This document shows, one piece after another, positions 16,255-23,727 of a stretch of 64,000 bases of DNA. Where the stretch lies: NCBI RefSeq assembly GCF_013155385.1, contig NZ_JABJUQ010000008.1:1-64000 (forward strand), read 5' to 3'. Each line of letters starts with the position of its first letter. Positions within the stretch are counted from its first letter, which is position 1. Position numbers and translations under genes: made by a program. The notes below the pieces were generated by a model, which was not told the DNA's origin, searched no databases, and was given only the letters and a program-made list of their open reading frames with translations. This stretch comes from Bacillus sp. WMMC1349. Its GTDB lineage: Bacteria; Bacillota; Bacilli; Bacillales; Bacillaceae.

Positions 16255-16911
16255 CTAATCTACTGGCTGTATATATCTCGGACGCTTCTTTATCACTCTC
16301 TGCACTTCACCAGTTGTATTGTTAACCAATACTTGCTTTCCTCTGTGATCAGTCCCCATTGTGTAAGTATCAATCCCCTTTTCCTCAGCAAACTCTTCTA
16401 ACAAACCTTTTTGTCCTTCTGCTCTTCGTAAGGCACTGACTGTTGATAGCGATTCGATCATAAATGATGTAATATCCGAGTTTTGATAATCTGAAATAAA
16501 GTCAAATACTTCTCGTTCTGTTCCAATGCAATTGTCTAGTCCCTTTTCTTCAATAACTCGCATTGTGTAAAAATAGTCTTTCATTTCATATTTATCACCG
16601 TCATAATGCTTTTCGACCGGGAACATCTGCATCAATTCCCTTGGCGTTAACCAACCTATCATTGTATTGATAGAGCCAATAATGTGAAATCTCGTTAGTA
16701 CGTCTTCATATGTTTCAGGCATGTCCTCACTATTAATCATTTTTAAACCACTAAAGACAACTCTTTTGAGGGTCTCTCTTTCAATAGATCCCTGGCTTTC
16801 GCATTGTGCCAATCCTTCGTATAGCTCATTTAAAAATATTTTTCGATAGATCGAATAATAATCCACCTTTTCCTTTTGAATACCATCTATAACCTGCAAT
16901 TGATTTGACAT
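16255..16911 (-). CDS. Hypothetical phage protein after the antirepressor
   Basis: 218 residues, helical, with the start overlapping the antirepressor stop by one base (TAATG), so the two are coupled. The C-terminal tail has a beta-hairpin-like 'GKQVLVNNTTGEVQRVIKK' segment. I do not recognise a family. Its place right after the antirepressor suggests a role in the early switch or first steps of replication, but that is only context. Confidence 0.7.
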   Translation of the reverse strand: MSNQLQVIDGIQKEKVDYYSIYRKIFLNELYEGLAQCESQGSIERETLKRVVFSGLKMINSEDMPETYEDVLTRFHIIGSINTMIGWLTPRELMQMFPVEKHYDGDKYEMKDYFYTMRVIEEKGLDNCIGTEREVFDFISDYQNSDITSFMIESLSTVSALRRAEGQKGLLEEFAEEKGIDTYTMGTDHRGKQVLVNNTTGEVQRVIKKRPRYIQPVD

Positions 16912-17726
16912 TATGAAACCGCCTCTTCTTTCGTTAGAAACTTATTGATGAAATATACTTGACCCTTGCCAGTGACTTTAGGTGTCTTACTGATACTGAT
17001 ATGACCATCTGAATGTGTTATAGATGTTTCCTTAATTTCGAACAATCCACTTTCCATGCTCTTTTGAGTTGGCATGTTGTAATCTGTCCCTTTTCGCTTT
17101 ATTAAATATCCGTTGTCTCTTAACCATGCGAAAAATCGTTTCTGTCCCGTTTCAATTCCATTCTGTTTTAATAGTTTTGCAAGCTCCCCCACCAAAATAG
17201 ATGTACTGGATGCTGACACACTATCCGCAAACAGAACTTTAGGTTTGTTTTGCTCAATTTGCTTTTTTAGTTGATTGTTCTGATTTCGCAAATCTAGCAC
17301 CATTGCTTGCTTTACTTCATCACTGAAACTAGGAAAATAGTTTTTAATGAATTGTTCTTCGTTACCTTTATTAACGTATCCGCCCGTTTTTCTAATTATA
17401 GGTAGCACTTCAGAGGTTACCCATCGTTTAAATTTTTTTGCCTTCTCTTTAATTTCTCGATTGTTCCCTTGTTTTGCAGCTCCAAATATTAAATCGTATA
17501 AACCTGATTCATTTACGAACTTTTTCTTTTGTTTTCTTCCTATTCTGTCGATGACTCCGTGGACCGCGGAGTCATCTTCCTCAACATGGTTTTGAATTGC
17601 ATTATGTGGTTTCGAAAAGCTTAATGCTTTAGCAATTTCCTTTGCTCCAAACCACTCAACTCCATCCACTATCATTACAGGTAAATCTCCAAAAATTTTA
17701 TGATTAAACGTTTGTAATTCATTCAT
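16911..17726 (-). CDS. Phage antirepressor, BRO-N plus KilAC
   Basis: 271 residues. Residues 1-112 form a BRO-N domain (VDGVEWFGAKEIAKALSFSK; ESGLYDLIFGA; FKRWVTSEVLPIIRKTGGY). After a coiled linker, about 165-265 form a KilAC/ANT domain (SILVGELAKLLKQNG; KRFFAWLRDNGYLIKRKG; GQVYFINKFL). Such proteins counteract the CI-type repressor and favour lytic growth. The BRO-N coding region contains a 10-bp perfect hairpin (17550-17576). Confidence 0.92.
   Translation of the reverse strand: MNELQTFNHKIFGDLPVMIVDGVEWFGAKEIAKALSFSKPHNAIQNHVEEDDSAVHGVIDRIGRKQKKKFVNESGLYDLIFGAAKQGNNREIKEKAKKFKRWVTSEVLPIIRKTGGYVNKGNEEQFIKNYFPSFSDEVKQAMVLDLRNQNNQLKKQIEQNKPKVLFADSVSASSTSILVGELAKLLKQNGIETGQKRFFAWLRDNGYLIKRKGTDYNMPTQKSMESGLFEIKETSITHSDGHISISKTPKVTGKGQVYFINKFLTKEEAVS
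17550..17576 (-). promoter_or_regulatory. Intragenic hairpin in the antirepressor mRNA
   Basis: GATGACTCCG (17550-17559) and CGGAGTCATC (17567-17576) pair perfectly around a seven-base loop. It is much stronger than expected by chance in coding DNA of this composition. It might slow ribosomes or serve as an antisense target; function is not shown. Equivalents are at 37991 and 58431. Confidence 0.35.
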
Positions 17727-17861
17727 TTATGAAATCTCCTTTTTTTGTTTTGCCTTTCGTTCTTTAATAATTGAATGCATGCTCGGTCTTATCTCTTGAA
17801 CAAATGTAATAGCATACTTTCCGCTAAGAACAATTGATTCAACTGATTTGTTTTTTTTCAT
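17727..17861 (-). CDS. Small protein between cro-like gene and antirepressor
   Basis: 44 residues, MKKNKSVESIVLSGKYAITF onward, lysine-rich at both ends. Its ATG shares a base with the Cro-like stop (TAATG), so translation is likely coupled; GAGGG is ten bases upstream. Its last codons contain the AAGGAG used by the antirepressor. Confidence 0.55.
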   Translation of the reverse strand: MKKNKSVESIVLSGKYAITFVQEIRPSMHSIIKERKAKQKKEIS

Positions 17862-18106
17862 TAAGAAACATCCCTCTCTATATCTAACATTTTGTTAGGT
17901 TTTAGTTTAAAAAAAATGATTTCTGAAAAGTCACACCCAAATACATCAGCTAGTGCCACACCTTCTTCTATCTCCATCTTTTGCGGATTTCTCTCCCACG
18001 AAGAGTAAGTAGTTCTATGAATACCTAAGGCTTTAGCTACATCGTCTTGAGTTAAATTTAAACGCGCCCTCCATTCTTTTGGAGTTCTTGCAATTTTATA
18101 TTCCAA
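17861..18106 (-). CDS. Cro-like XRE-family regulator
   Basis: 81 residues with an XRE helix-turn-helix (WRARLNLTQDDVAKALGIHR, TYSSWERNPQKMEI) near residues 12-45. The start is TTG with GGAGG nine bases before it. First gene of the early minus-strand operon, divergent from the repressor. It probably binds the CTAACATTTT-type operators and turns down repressor synthesis. One such operator lies within its own last codons. Confidence 0.88.
   Translation of the reverse strand: MEYKIARTPKEWRARLNLTQDDVAKALGIHRTTYSSWERNPQKMEIEEGVALADVFGCDFSEIIFFKLKPNKMLDIERDVS
17884..17898. promoter_or_regulatory. Operator O1 inside the 3' end of the cro-like gene
   Basis: Perfect palindrome CTAACATTTTGTTAG, the same motif as in the intergenic switch, about 250 bases downstream of the early promoter. 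A bound repressor could block elongation or form a loop with the other sites. Equivalents are at 38325 and 58765. Confidence 0.6.
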
Positions 18107-18268
18107 TTTACCTCACCTCCTCACACGTTAATAATATCTAACATTTTATTAGATGTCAACGATTTTTACACCATTTTTATATATTTGCGTTGTTTTTTCT
18201 AACTGTATGTTTGCTATAGCTAACATTTTGTTTTATAATAACAACATAAATAACAAGGAGGTGAAAAA
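18107..18268. promoter_or_regulatory. Lysogeny switch: divergent promoters and operators O2, O3
   Basis: The early minus-strand promoter is TTGACA (plus-strand 18154-18159), 17-base spacer, TATTAT (18131-18136). Operator O2, CTAACATTTTATTAG (18138-18152), fills the spacer. The repressor promoter on the plus strand is TTGCTA (18211-18216), 17-base spacer, TATAAT (18234-18239), with operator half-site O3, CTAACATTTTGTTTT (18220-18234), in its spacer. O2 is symmetric and would silence the early operon; the imperfect O3 fits weaker autoregulation. Equivalents are at 38548 and 58988. Confidence 0.8.
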
Positions 18269-18931
18269 ATGGGGAAAAAAATAAACTTCGCCAAAAACAT
18301 AGCAAGGATTAGAACAGAGTTAGGACTTTCTAAAGCTGAATTCGGAAAGCGACTTGGCTTTTCTGATGTCACAATAGGGTATTGGGAGCGAGGGGAACGA
18401 ACTCCCAAGACAGGTACAATTGAAACGCTAGCAAGAAAACTAGGAGTTAGCACAGCCGAATTGATTTTTGACAATGTGGGCGAACAAAATACGCATAGTA
18501 GTATTGTTCCGATGACAGAGACAGTTCCTATATATGGATCTATTCCTGCAGGTTGCCCTAAATGGGCAGATGACAATATCATAGGTAGCCTTCCAATCCC
18601 TGATAAATTAATTAAAATGTATGGTTTGGAAAACCTCGTATCTTTGAAAATCGAAGGAGATAGCATGAACAAAATAGTGCCTAATGGTTTTTATGCTGTT
18701 ATAGATACTAAAACTAAAGAAGTTGCAAACGGTGATATTGTAGCTGTCCGTATCAATGGTTATGAAACAACACTGAAAAGATTTTACCAAACAAACAACA
18801 GCATTATTCTTGAGCCAGACTCATACAATCCTGAACAAAAACCTTTTATTTTTGATTGCACCAATCCTTTTGAATGTCCTGAAATTACAATAACGGGAAA
18901 ATACGTATGGAGTTGTGCGCCGATTGATTAA
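18269..18931 (+). CDS. CI-like repressor with S24 self-cleavage domain
   Basis: 220 residues. N-terminal XRE helix-turn-helix (about 10-62: RTELGLSKAEFGKRLGFSDV, IGYWERGERTP) and C-terminal LexA/CI-type peptidase. Visible are the Ala94-Gly95 cleavage pair in SIPAGCP, catalytic Ser132 in EGDSMNKIVPNG and Lys170 in YETTLKRF. It should keep the unit lysogenic and be inactivated after DNA damage through RecA. AAGGAGGTGAAAAA precedes the ATG. Several identical repressor genes in one array would raise repressor dose. Confidence 0.94.
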   Translation: MGKKINFAKNIARIRTELGLSKAEFGKRLGFSDVTIGYWERGERTPKTGTIETLARKLGVSTAELIFDNVGEQNTHSSIVPMTETVPIYGSIPAGCPKWADDNIIGSLPIPDKLIKMYGLENLVSLKIEGDSMNKIVPNGFYAVIDTKTKEVANGDIVAVRINGYETTLKRFYQTNNSIILEPDSYNPEQKPFIFDCTNPFECPEITITGKYVWSCAPID

Positions 18932-18947
18932 TTCATAATTTACCAAC

Positions 18948-18972
18948 GCGGGAGACTACCCGCTCTTCTTTT
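18948..18972 (+). terminator. Terminator after the repressor gene
   Basis: GCGGG pairs with CCCGC around AGACTA, followed by TCTTCTTTT. It lies between repressor and recombinase and would keep the two expressed separately. Equivalents are at 39389 and 59829. Confidence 0.65.
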
Positions 18973-19012
18973 ACAACCAAAAGAACATACATTCTGATAA
19001 AGGAGAATAAGG

Positions 19013-20425
19013 ATGAAATGTGTGATATATACAAGGGTCTCTACTGATCTACAAGCAGAAGAAGGAATATCATTAGATCTGCAAAAAGAAAGATTGGAGC
19101 AATATGCTCTTTCTCAAGGGTGGGAAATAAAAGAAGTATATACTGATGAAGGATTTTCTGCTAAAAATACAGAGCGACCAGCTTTTCAAAAAATGCTTAA
19201 TGACATGAAATCGAAAACTTTTGACATAATTTTGGTTTATCGCTTAGACCGCTTCACTCGTTCAGTTGTAGATTTATACGAAATACTAAAACAGATGGAT
19301 AGGTATAATGTGAAATTCAAATCATCTATGGAGATATTTGACACAACCACCGCTACTGGGCGAATGTTTATAACATTAGTAGCCACTTTAGCACAATGGG
19401 AAAGAGAAACAATTTCAGAACGTGTCAAAGATGCTATGAAAAAGCGTGCTGAAGAAGGAAAATTTAATGGTGGGAAAGTTCCTTATGGTTATAGATTAAA
19501 AAATGGAGAATTAGTTACACATAAAGAAGAAGCTAAACTTGTAAAGTTAATATTTGAACGCTCCATATCTCTAGGAGCCGGTGCATTATCGCGATACCTA
19601 AATAAAAATGGATTTAGAACAAGAAGTGGTTCATTATTTCAACGTGCAGGAATATTAAGCATAATAAACAACCCGATCTATATTGGAAAAATACGCTGGG
19701 GAGAAGAGGTTTATACTGATATCGCGCAAAAAAGCTTTGAACAAATCATTTCTTTAGAATTATGGGAACAAGTCCATAAATCGATGGATATAAGAAAAAA
19801 GAACAATACTAAATCATACCGGAAATACACATATTTATTTAGTGGTGTTTTTAAATGTGCTCGTTGTGGTAATCCACTTATGGGTTCTCCTAAATACCGA
19901 AAAGATGGTAGCGTTAGATACGGTTATAAATGCAAGGGACATTACTCATTAGGAATATGCGATCTCCCGCAATTTGGACAAGATTCACTGGAAAAAACAT
20001 TCTTAAACTTGTTAAAACTAACTGGTTTTAAAGACAAATTAGAAACAGATGAGACAAAAGATGATATGGGTAATATAAAGAAAAAAGTAAATGAATTAGA
20101 TGCAAAGAAAAAGCGTGCAAAAGAACTTTATATTGAAGGTGACTTAACAAAGAAAGAATATCGAGAAATGTTAGAGAATTATTCAAATATGCAATCAAAA
20201 CTTTTACAAAAAATCAAAACTGATTCTGAATCTGTAACACTTGAAGAGCTTGCCCTTTTCATTGAAAATATTCAAAGTGAATGGGTTAATTTAGATGACA
20301 TTGAAAAGAAATCAGCTATCAACGCAGTATTTGATTACGTAAAAGTTGATGTAAAAACTTTCTCTAAACCATCTCGATATTCTCAACCAGCAGAGATTAT
20401 CATTACTGAATATAAGTTAAATTAA
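19013..20425 (+). CDS. int: Large serine recombinase (integrase)
   Basis: 470 residues. The N-terminal resolvase domain (1-150) has the nucleophile Ser10 in YTRVSTD, with Arg8 and the YRLDRFTRS block (76-84). A recombinase domain follows (VPYGYRLKNG to about 265). Then comes a zinc ribbon with Cys282, Cys285, Cys307 and Cys316, and a coiled coil near 350-415 that in this family controls direction. It should join attP to a host attB; excision would need a direction factor, not recognised here. AAAGGAG is seven bases before the ATG. Its stop codon overlaps that of the convergent truncated tail gene, so attP, normally beside int, must lie at this junction or be lost. Confidence 0.95.
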   Translation: MKCVIYTRVSTDLQAEEGISLDLQKERLEQYALSQGWEIKEVYTDEGFSAKNTERPAFQKMLNDMKSKTFDIILVYRLDRFTRSVVDLYEILKQMDRYNVKFKSSMEIFDTTTATGRMFITLVATLAQWERETISERVKDAMKKRAEEGKFNGGKVPYGYRLKNGELVTHKEEAKLVKLIFERSISLGAGALSRYLNKNGFRTRSGSLFQRAGILSIINNPIYIGKIRWGEEVYTDIAQKSFEQIISLELWEQVHKSMDIRKKNNTKSYRKYTYLFSGVFKCARCGNPLMGSPKYRKDGSVRYGYKCKGHYSLGICDLPQFGQDSLEKTFLNLLKLTGFKDKLETDETKDDMGNIKKKVNELDAKKKRAKELYIEGDLTKKEYREMLENYSNMQSKLLQKIKTDSESVTLEELALFIENIQSEWVNLDDIEKKSAINAVFDYVKVDVKTFSKPSRYSQPAEIIITEYKLN

Positions 20426-20658
20426 TCGTGATTTTCTGACCATAACGGAGTATCCTTTATTGGCTTGCCATCAGCCCACTGAGTAGCTCTATACTCTAGT
20501 TCCTGTACAACAATATAGGCTGGCTTACTTTTGATCCCAATTGGTACAGCTAGTTCAAAAATATTTGATGGTTTCACCAATAATAAAAGCGCTGGATCAT
20601 TCTCCAACGCTTCAAATACTTTGTTTTTCAGTAGTAAAGACCTTTCTACTACATTCAT
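20422..20658 (-). CDS. Truncated DUF3168-like tail-completion protein
   Basis: 78 residues, MNVVERSLLLKNKVFEALEN onward, with a central PAYIVVQELEYRATQWADGK block. It resembles the N-terminal half of DUF3168/tail-terminator proteins that follow gp10-like genes; those are usually well over 100 residues. The reading frame ends inside the 3' end of the convergent recombinase gene, so the last residues (about SENHD) come from recombinase-strand DNA. The start overlaps the gp10-like stop (ATGA), with AGAGGG upstream. This is the breakpoint where all tail genes are missing. Probably non-functional. Confidence 0.7.
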   Translation of the reverse strand: MNVVERSLLLKNKVFEALENDPALLLLVKPSNIFELAVPIGIKSKPAYIVVQELEYRATQWADGKPIKDTPLWSENHD

Positions 20659-21053
20659 AGCTTGTACCCTCTTTTAATTACGCTTGCCATCGCTTGTAAC
20701 ATTCTTTCATTTGCGCTTCTCATACTTCGCTGAATAAATGGATTAGCTGGCTGATGAATGGTTCCGAATTCCGGTAAGTGAACACGGAATTTTGTGTCTT
20801 TAGTAGGTCCAACAACAGCATAGATTTCACCATCCAAATCCTTTCGAGTACGGTTTCCAACAATAATATCCTCATCAATATGGGGATGACTGCCCCCAAT
20901 ATCAGATCGAGGTGCATTTTTATCTATTTCTTTGGCAAGAATAGCACCCCCGGCTTTTACGGCTGCTTTATTGATTGACTCATCTTTCCTTGCAAGGTCA
21001 GTTAAATATGAATCTAATTCTTTAAAGCCCTGCATCTCCATTTCAAATTCCAT
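20655..21053 (-). CDS. HK97 gp10-like head-tail protein
   Basis: 132 residues of the HK97 gp10 family: MQGFKELDSYLTDLARK, then KAGGAILAKEIDKNAPRS, the conserved VHLPEFGTIHQPANPFIQRS and a C-terminal helix. These proteins finish the neck or tail-end side of the connector. The ATG overlaps the preceding stop (TAATG). It is the last complete gene of the head operon. Confidence 0.87.
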   Translation of the reverse strand: MEFEMEMQGFKELDSYLTDLARKDESINKAAVKAGGAILAKEIDKNAPRSDIGGSHPHIDEDIIVGNRTRKDLDGEIYAVVGPTKDTKFRVHLPEFGTIHQPANPFIQRSMRSANERMLQAMASVIKRGYKL

Positions 21054-21361
21054 TATTCCACCGCCTTTGCCCTTATTGTGGTGAAATGTTTCCGAGAATA
21101 GTTCGGCAAAATTGATTCAATCTCGTATGGTTGATCTTGAAAAAGAATTCGCATATGTTCGTTAAGATCTTCACGGTGACGAATTGTAAATTTTATAGTT
21201 TTTTCTTTCTGAACAGCTGCCGCTGCATAATACTCTCGGCCTTTTAATCCCTCAGCTTTGGCCCAGCATTCCACAACAGTTTCATACTTACCTTCCACAG
21301 GGAGGCGCCCGCCCTCTTTTTTCTGTTGAAATTCAATCCGATACCGCATGTCATTCAACAT
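21053..21361 (-). CDS. Head closure/head-tail adaptor, SPP1 gp16-like
   Basis: 102 residues, MRYRIEFQQKKEGGRLPVEG, EYYAAAAVQKEKTIKFTIRH, FQDQPYEIESILPNYSRKHF: the pattern of the SPP1-type head-tail adaptor family. These proteins plug the filled head and offer the docking face for tails. It overlaps the connector gene by 11 bases. For a tail-less element this is the surface that must fit a helper's tail. Confidence 0.85.
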   Translation of the reverse strand: MLNDMRYRIEFQQKKEGGRLPVEGKYETVVECWAKAEGLKGREYYAAAAVQKEKTIKFTIRHREDLNEHMRILFQDQPYEIESILPNYSRKHFTTIRAKAVE

Positions 21362-21653
21362 TGGAACCAGTCTCCGAAACCGTATATTTTAATTGATTGA
21401 TCATCATCGTTAGCACCCCATCAAGGTTTGAAGTTGTGCCAGCTACTTCCCTGTTTTCATACCAATGCGTTACAAATGCTTTTACACACATATCAGCTCG
21501 TGCTGAATGATTTGGGAACTTTAAACCAGTTGCAGCTGTAATATATTCCTTCGCCGAAGCGATAAATCCCAGGATTAAATCATCTTCCAAATCACCATCA
21601 ACCCTGAGAAATTTTTTCGCTTCTTTAAGTTCTTTTTGCTCAATTTCTGTCAT
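21351..21653 (-). CDS. Head-tail connector, HK97 gp6-like
   Basis: 100 residues, helical: LKEAKKFLRVDGDLEDDLILGFIASAKEYI-type start (visible KEAKKFLRVDGDLEDDLI) and a C-terminal MINQLKYTVSE. Typical of the gp6/gp15 connector that forms a ring under the portal. It lies just after the capsid gene, as in HK97-type operons. Confidence 0.85.
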   Translation of the reverse strand: MTEIEQKELKEAKKFLRVDGDLEDDLILGFIASAKEYITAATGLKFPNHSARADMCVKAFVTHWYENREVAGTTSNLDGVLTMMINQLKYTVSETGSNVE

Positions 21654-21681
21654 TGGGCATCACCTAGCTTTCATTCACCTA

Positions 21682-22962
21682 TTATTTGTTCTCACCAGAA
21701 CCGGGATTTGGAACCCCATTGTCTGGAGTTGCATCTTTGATTGATGAAAACTCTGCAAACACAACAGCATCAGTATCCCAAAGAACAACATCTTCACGTT
21801 CAATGATTCGCATATCTGTAGAATTACGATAGAATGCTTTACCGCCAACATTTGTCGTTAAAATGGAATATTGCTGACGGTCAAATAGTTTAACAGCTTC
21901 TTTAAGATCACCGACAATCAACGGATATTTTGGCGCTGCTTTTGTACCACCGTTTGGCAAATATTTATCAGATATAACGGACACAGGCTTTCCGAATAAA
22001 AGTTTTTTAGTCGGATCTGTTGGATTAGGCTGTAGTAAGTACCGGCCAAAAGCATCCTTCAATTTATCCAAAACATTAAATCCTGATTGATTTGTAATAA
22101 AAGAGGTTGTGGCGTTGATAGCTGGATCAAGCTTGACGTTCAAAATATCTTTAATATCGTCTTGCTTTGAAACTGCTGTTTTTACGAGTGTTCCTAATTG
22201 CTTAATAATCAACGTATTACGCGTAACAGCTGATTTCTTAGCGAGCCAATTGGTCAAATATTGAAGAAGCGCTTCTTGTGTATCTGAAAGCAAATCATTA
22301 GAAAGAACCAAAATTCCTGCATAATCTTTAATGTTATATTTAATGTTTTCAAATTTAGGATTCTCTAGTTCCGTAATATCCGCTAATTCTTCAAGGTTTG
22401 CTAATGGAGTGATATCTGCTAGTTTTTCAAGCACTCGTGAACCTTTATTTGTAGATACCGGAATGACATCAACGAGATTAGCCAGTGTATCAAATTGTCT
22501 ACGTTTTTCGTTGATCTTCGTTGAAATATCTTGCGGAACAACAAGACCGCCATCTTCATCCACACCTTCTTTCATTGCGGAAAGAGGTTTCGGTATTGTT
22601 CCAGATTTAAGAGCTGACGCAAAAAGCTGAACATGGTTCTTTACTTCCGTTTTGGCGATATCATCTGTTGGCTGTTGACCAGTTGCTACTGAATCTTGTG
22701 ATGTCTGCTCCTGTTCATAAGGGACTTGCATATTTCGGACTTCTTCATATGTCTGGATCTGCTCTTTTATTTGTTGAGCTTCAGAAAGTAGTTTTTTAGC
22801 TTCATCAATTTTCCCTTTGTCTGTCAATGCTTCAATTTCTGTACGCTTTTCTGCTAGCGTTTGGCGTAACTCCCGTTCTTTTTTAGACATTCCACCTCCA
22901 GCAAAAAATTGAATATCTAGTTTCAATAAAAAATTTTTTTGTTTTAATAGTTTCGGTTTCAA
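21682..22962 (-). CDS. Major capsid protein, HK97 fold
   Basis: 426 residues from a TTG start with a perfect AAGGAGG seven bases before it. The N-terminal LKLDIQFFAGGG leads into a coiled delta (scaffold) domain, about 25-105. The shell domain starts near DGGLVVPQDISTKI and continues through FDTLANLVDVIPVSTNKGS and later FGKPVSVISDKYLPN. The delta domain is normally removed by the protease encoded just upstream. An internal ATG (MSKKERELR) has a ribosome site only three bases away and is less likely. Confidence 0.94.
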   Translation of the reverse strand: MKPKLLKQKNFLLKLDIQFFAGGGMSKKERELRQTLAEKRTEIEALTDKGKIDEAKKLLSEAQQIKEQIQTYEEVRNMQVPYEQEQTSQDSVATGQQPTDDIAKTEVKNHVQLFASALKSGTIPKPLSAMKEGVDEDGGLVVPQDISTKINEKRRQFDTLANLVDVIPVSTNKGSRVLEKLADITPLANLEELADITELENPKFENIKYNIKDYAGILVLSNDLLSDTQEALLQYLTNWLAKKSAVTRNTLIIKQLGTLVKTAVSKQDDIKDILNVKLDPAINATTSFITNQSGFNVLDKLKDAFGRYLLQPNPTDPTKKLLFGKPVSVISDKYLPNGGTKAAPKYPLIVGDLKEAVKLFDRQQYSILTTNVGGKAFYRNSTDMRIIEREDVVLWDTDAVVFAEFSSIKDATPDNGVPNPGSGENK

Positions 22963-23001
22963 ATTCTTGTCCTCCTTAAAAGTGGCATTAAAAAAGAACC
23001 C

Positions 23002-23727
23002 TTAAAGATTTAAGAGTTCAAGTTTCATATCAATTTTTTGTTTTTGTAATTCATCCAATCCTGCTTCTTCAGCCGAATTTTCAGCAACTGTTTTAGCAAC
23101 TATCTTTCCTGGCACATGTTTAAAGTGTGCCAAAATTTGATGATCAATACAGGCTGCTACATCCTTTGATTCTGAGACCTCATCAATCAAACCATAATGT
23201 AATGCTTCATCAGCTGTCAGCCACGTTTCTTCATCAAGTAATTGATGTAAAGTAACATCATCCAGCTTGTCACCAGCTTTATCAAGGTATGTCGAAACAA
23301 TACTTTCTGTGATCTTGTCAAGATCATCGGCAGCCTTTCGAAATTCTGTTGCATTCCCGACCATTCCCATGTAAGGATTATGAATCATCATCATGGCGTT
23401 ACTTGGCATTGTAATGTTATCCCCCGCCATTGCAATAACTGAGGCAATACTTCCAGCCAGTGCATCCACATAAACATTAATTTTAGCTTTATGACGTTTA
23501 AGCATTGAATGAATCGCTTGGCCCTCAAAGACATCTCCTCCAGGTGAATTAATGTACAAATCAATAGAGCTTACATCACCTAAACTTTTCAATTCTGACT
23601 GAAAAACTTTAGAAGAACTCTCACTAAACCATCCTTCACCCGTTATTGAGCCATAAAGTGTGATTTCAGCAGTAGAATCATTCAGAATCTTCATGTTCCA
23701 ATACTTGTTTTTCTTCTTCGTTGCCAT
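23002..23727 (-). CDS. ClpP-like prohead protease
   Basis: 241 residues from MATKKKNKYWNMK, whose ATG follows AAGGGGGGTG; six further codons are open upstream. The ClpP/crotonase-like fold shows LYINSPGGDVFEG, catalytic Ser in DALAGSIASVIAMAG and His in MMIHNP (about residues 93 and 116 from this start). It cuts the capsid delta domain during head maturation. It starts 50 bases inside the portal gene, a usual overlap in HK97-type phages. Confidence 0.92.
   Translation of the reverse strand: MATKKKNKYWNMKILNDSTAEITLYGSITGEGWFSESSSKVFQSELKSLGDVSSIDLYINSPGGDVFEGQAIHSMLKRHKAKINVYVDALAGSIASVIAMAGDNITMPSNAMMMIHNPYMGMVGNATEFRKAADDLDKITESIVSTYLDKAGDKLDDVTLHQLLDEETWLTADEALHYGLIDEVSESKDVAACIDHQILAHFKHVPGKIVAKTVAENSAEEAGLDELQKQKIDMKLELLNL

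Larger units (their letters stand above)
1..20443. repeat. Tandem phage unit, copy 1
   Basis: First copy of the 20,441-bp unit. It begins 18 bases past the recombinase/tail-gene junction. Copy 1 differs from copies 2 and 3 at about eleven places, all between positions 130 and 6810, and shows no difference beyond that. Most differences are single-base losses in homopolymers (near 508, 2495, 2596, 2980, 3920, 4081, 6798). Others are one extra A near 140, short scrambled stretches near 1826 and 4471, and a substitution near 5958 (TerL Asn165 to Lys). The pattern suggests low-coverage sequence at a contig end. Confidence 0.95.

Noticed and set aside
18220-18672. A 150-codon minus-strand frame across the repressor
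   Set aside because: Antisense shadow of the intact S24 repressor gene, without start signals.
19013-20425. Serine recombinase as part of a separate transposon or SCCmec-like element
   Set aside because: It sits beside the phage repressor in normal lysogeny-module order, and no transposon ends or accessory recombinases are visible.
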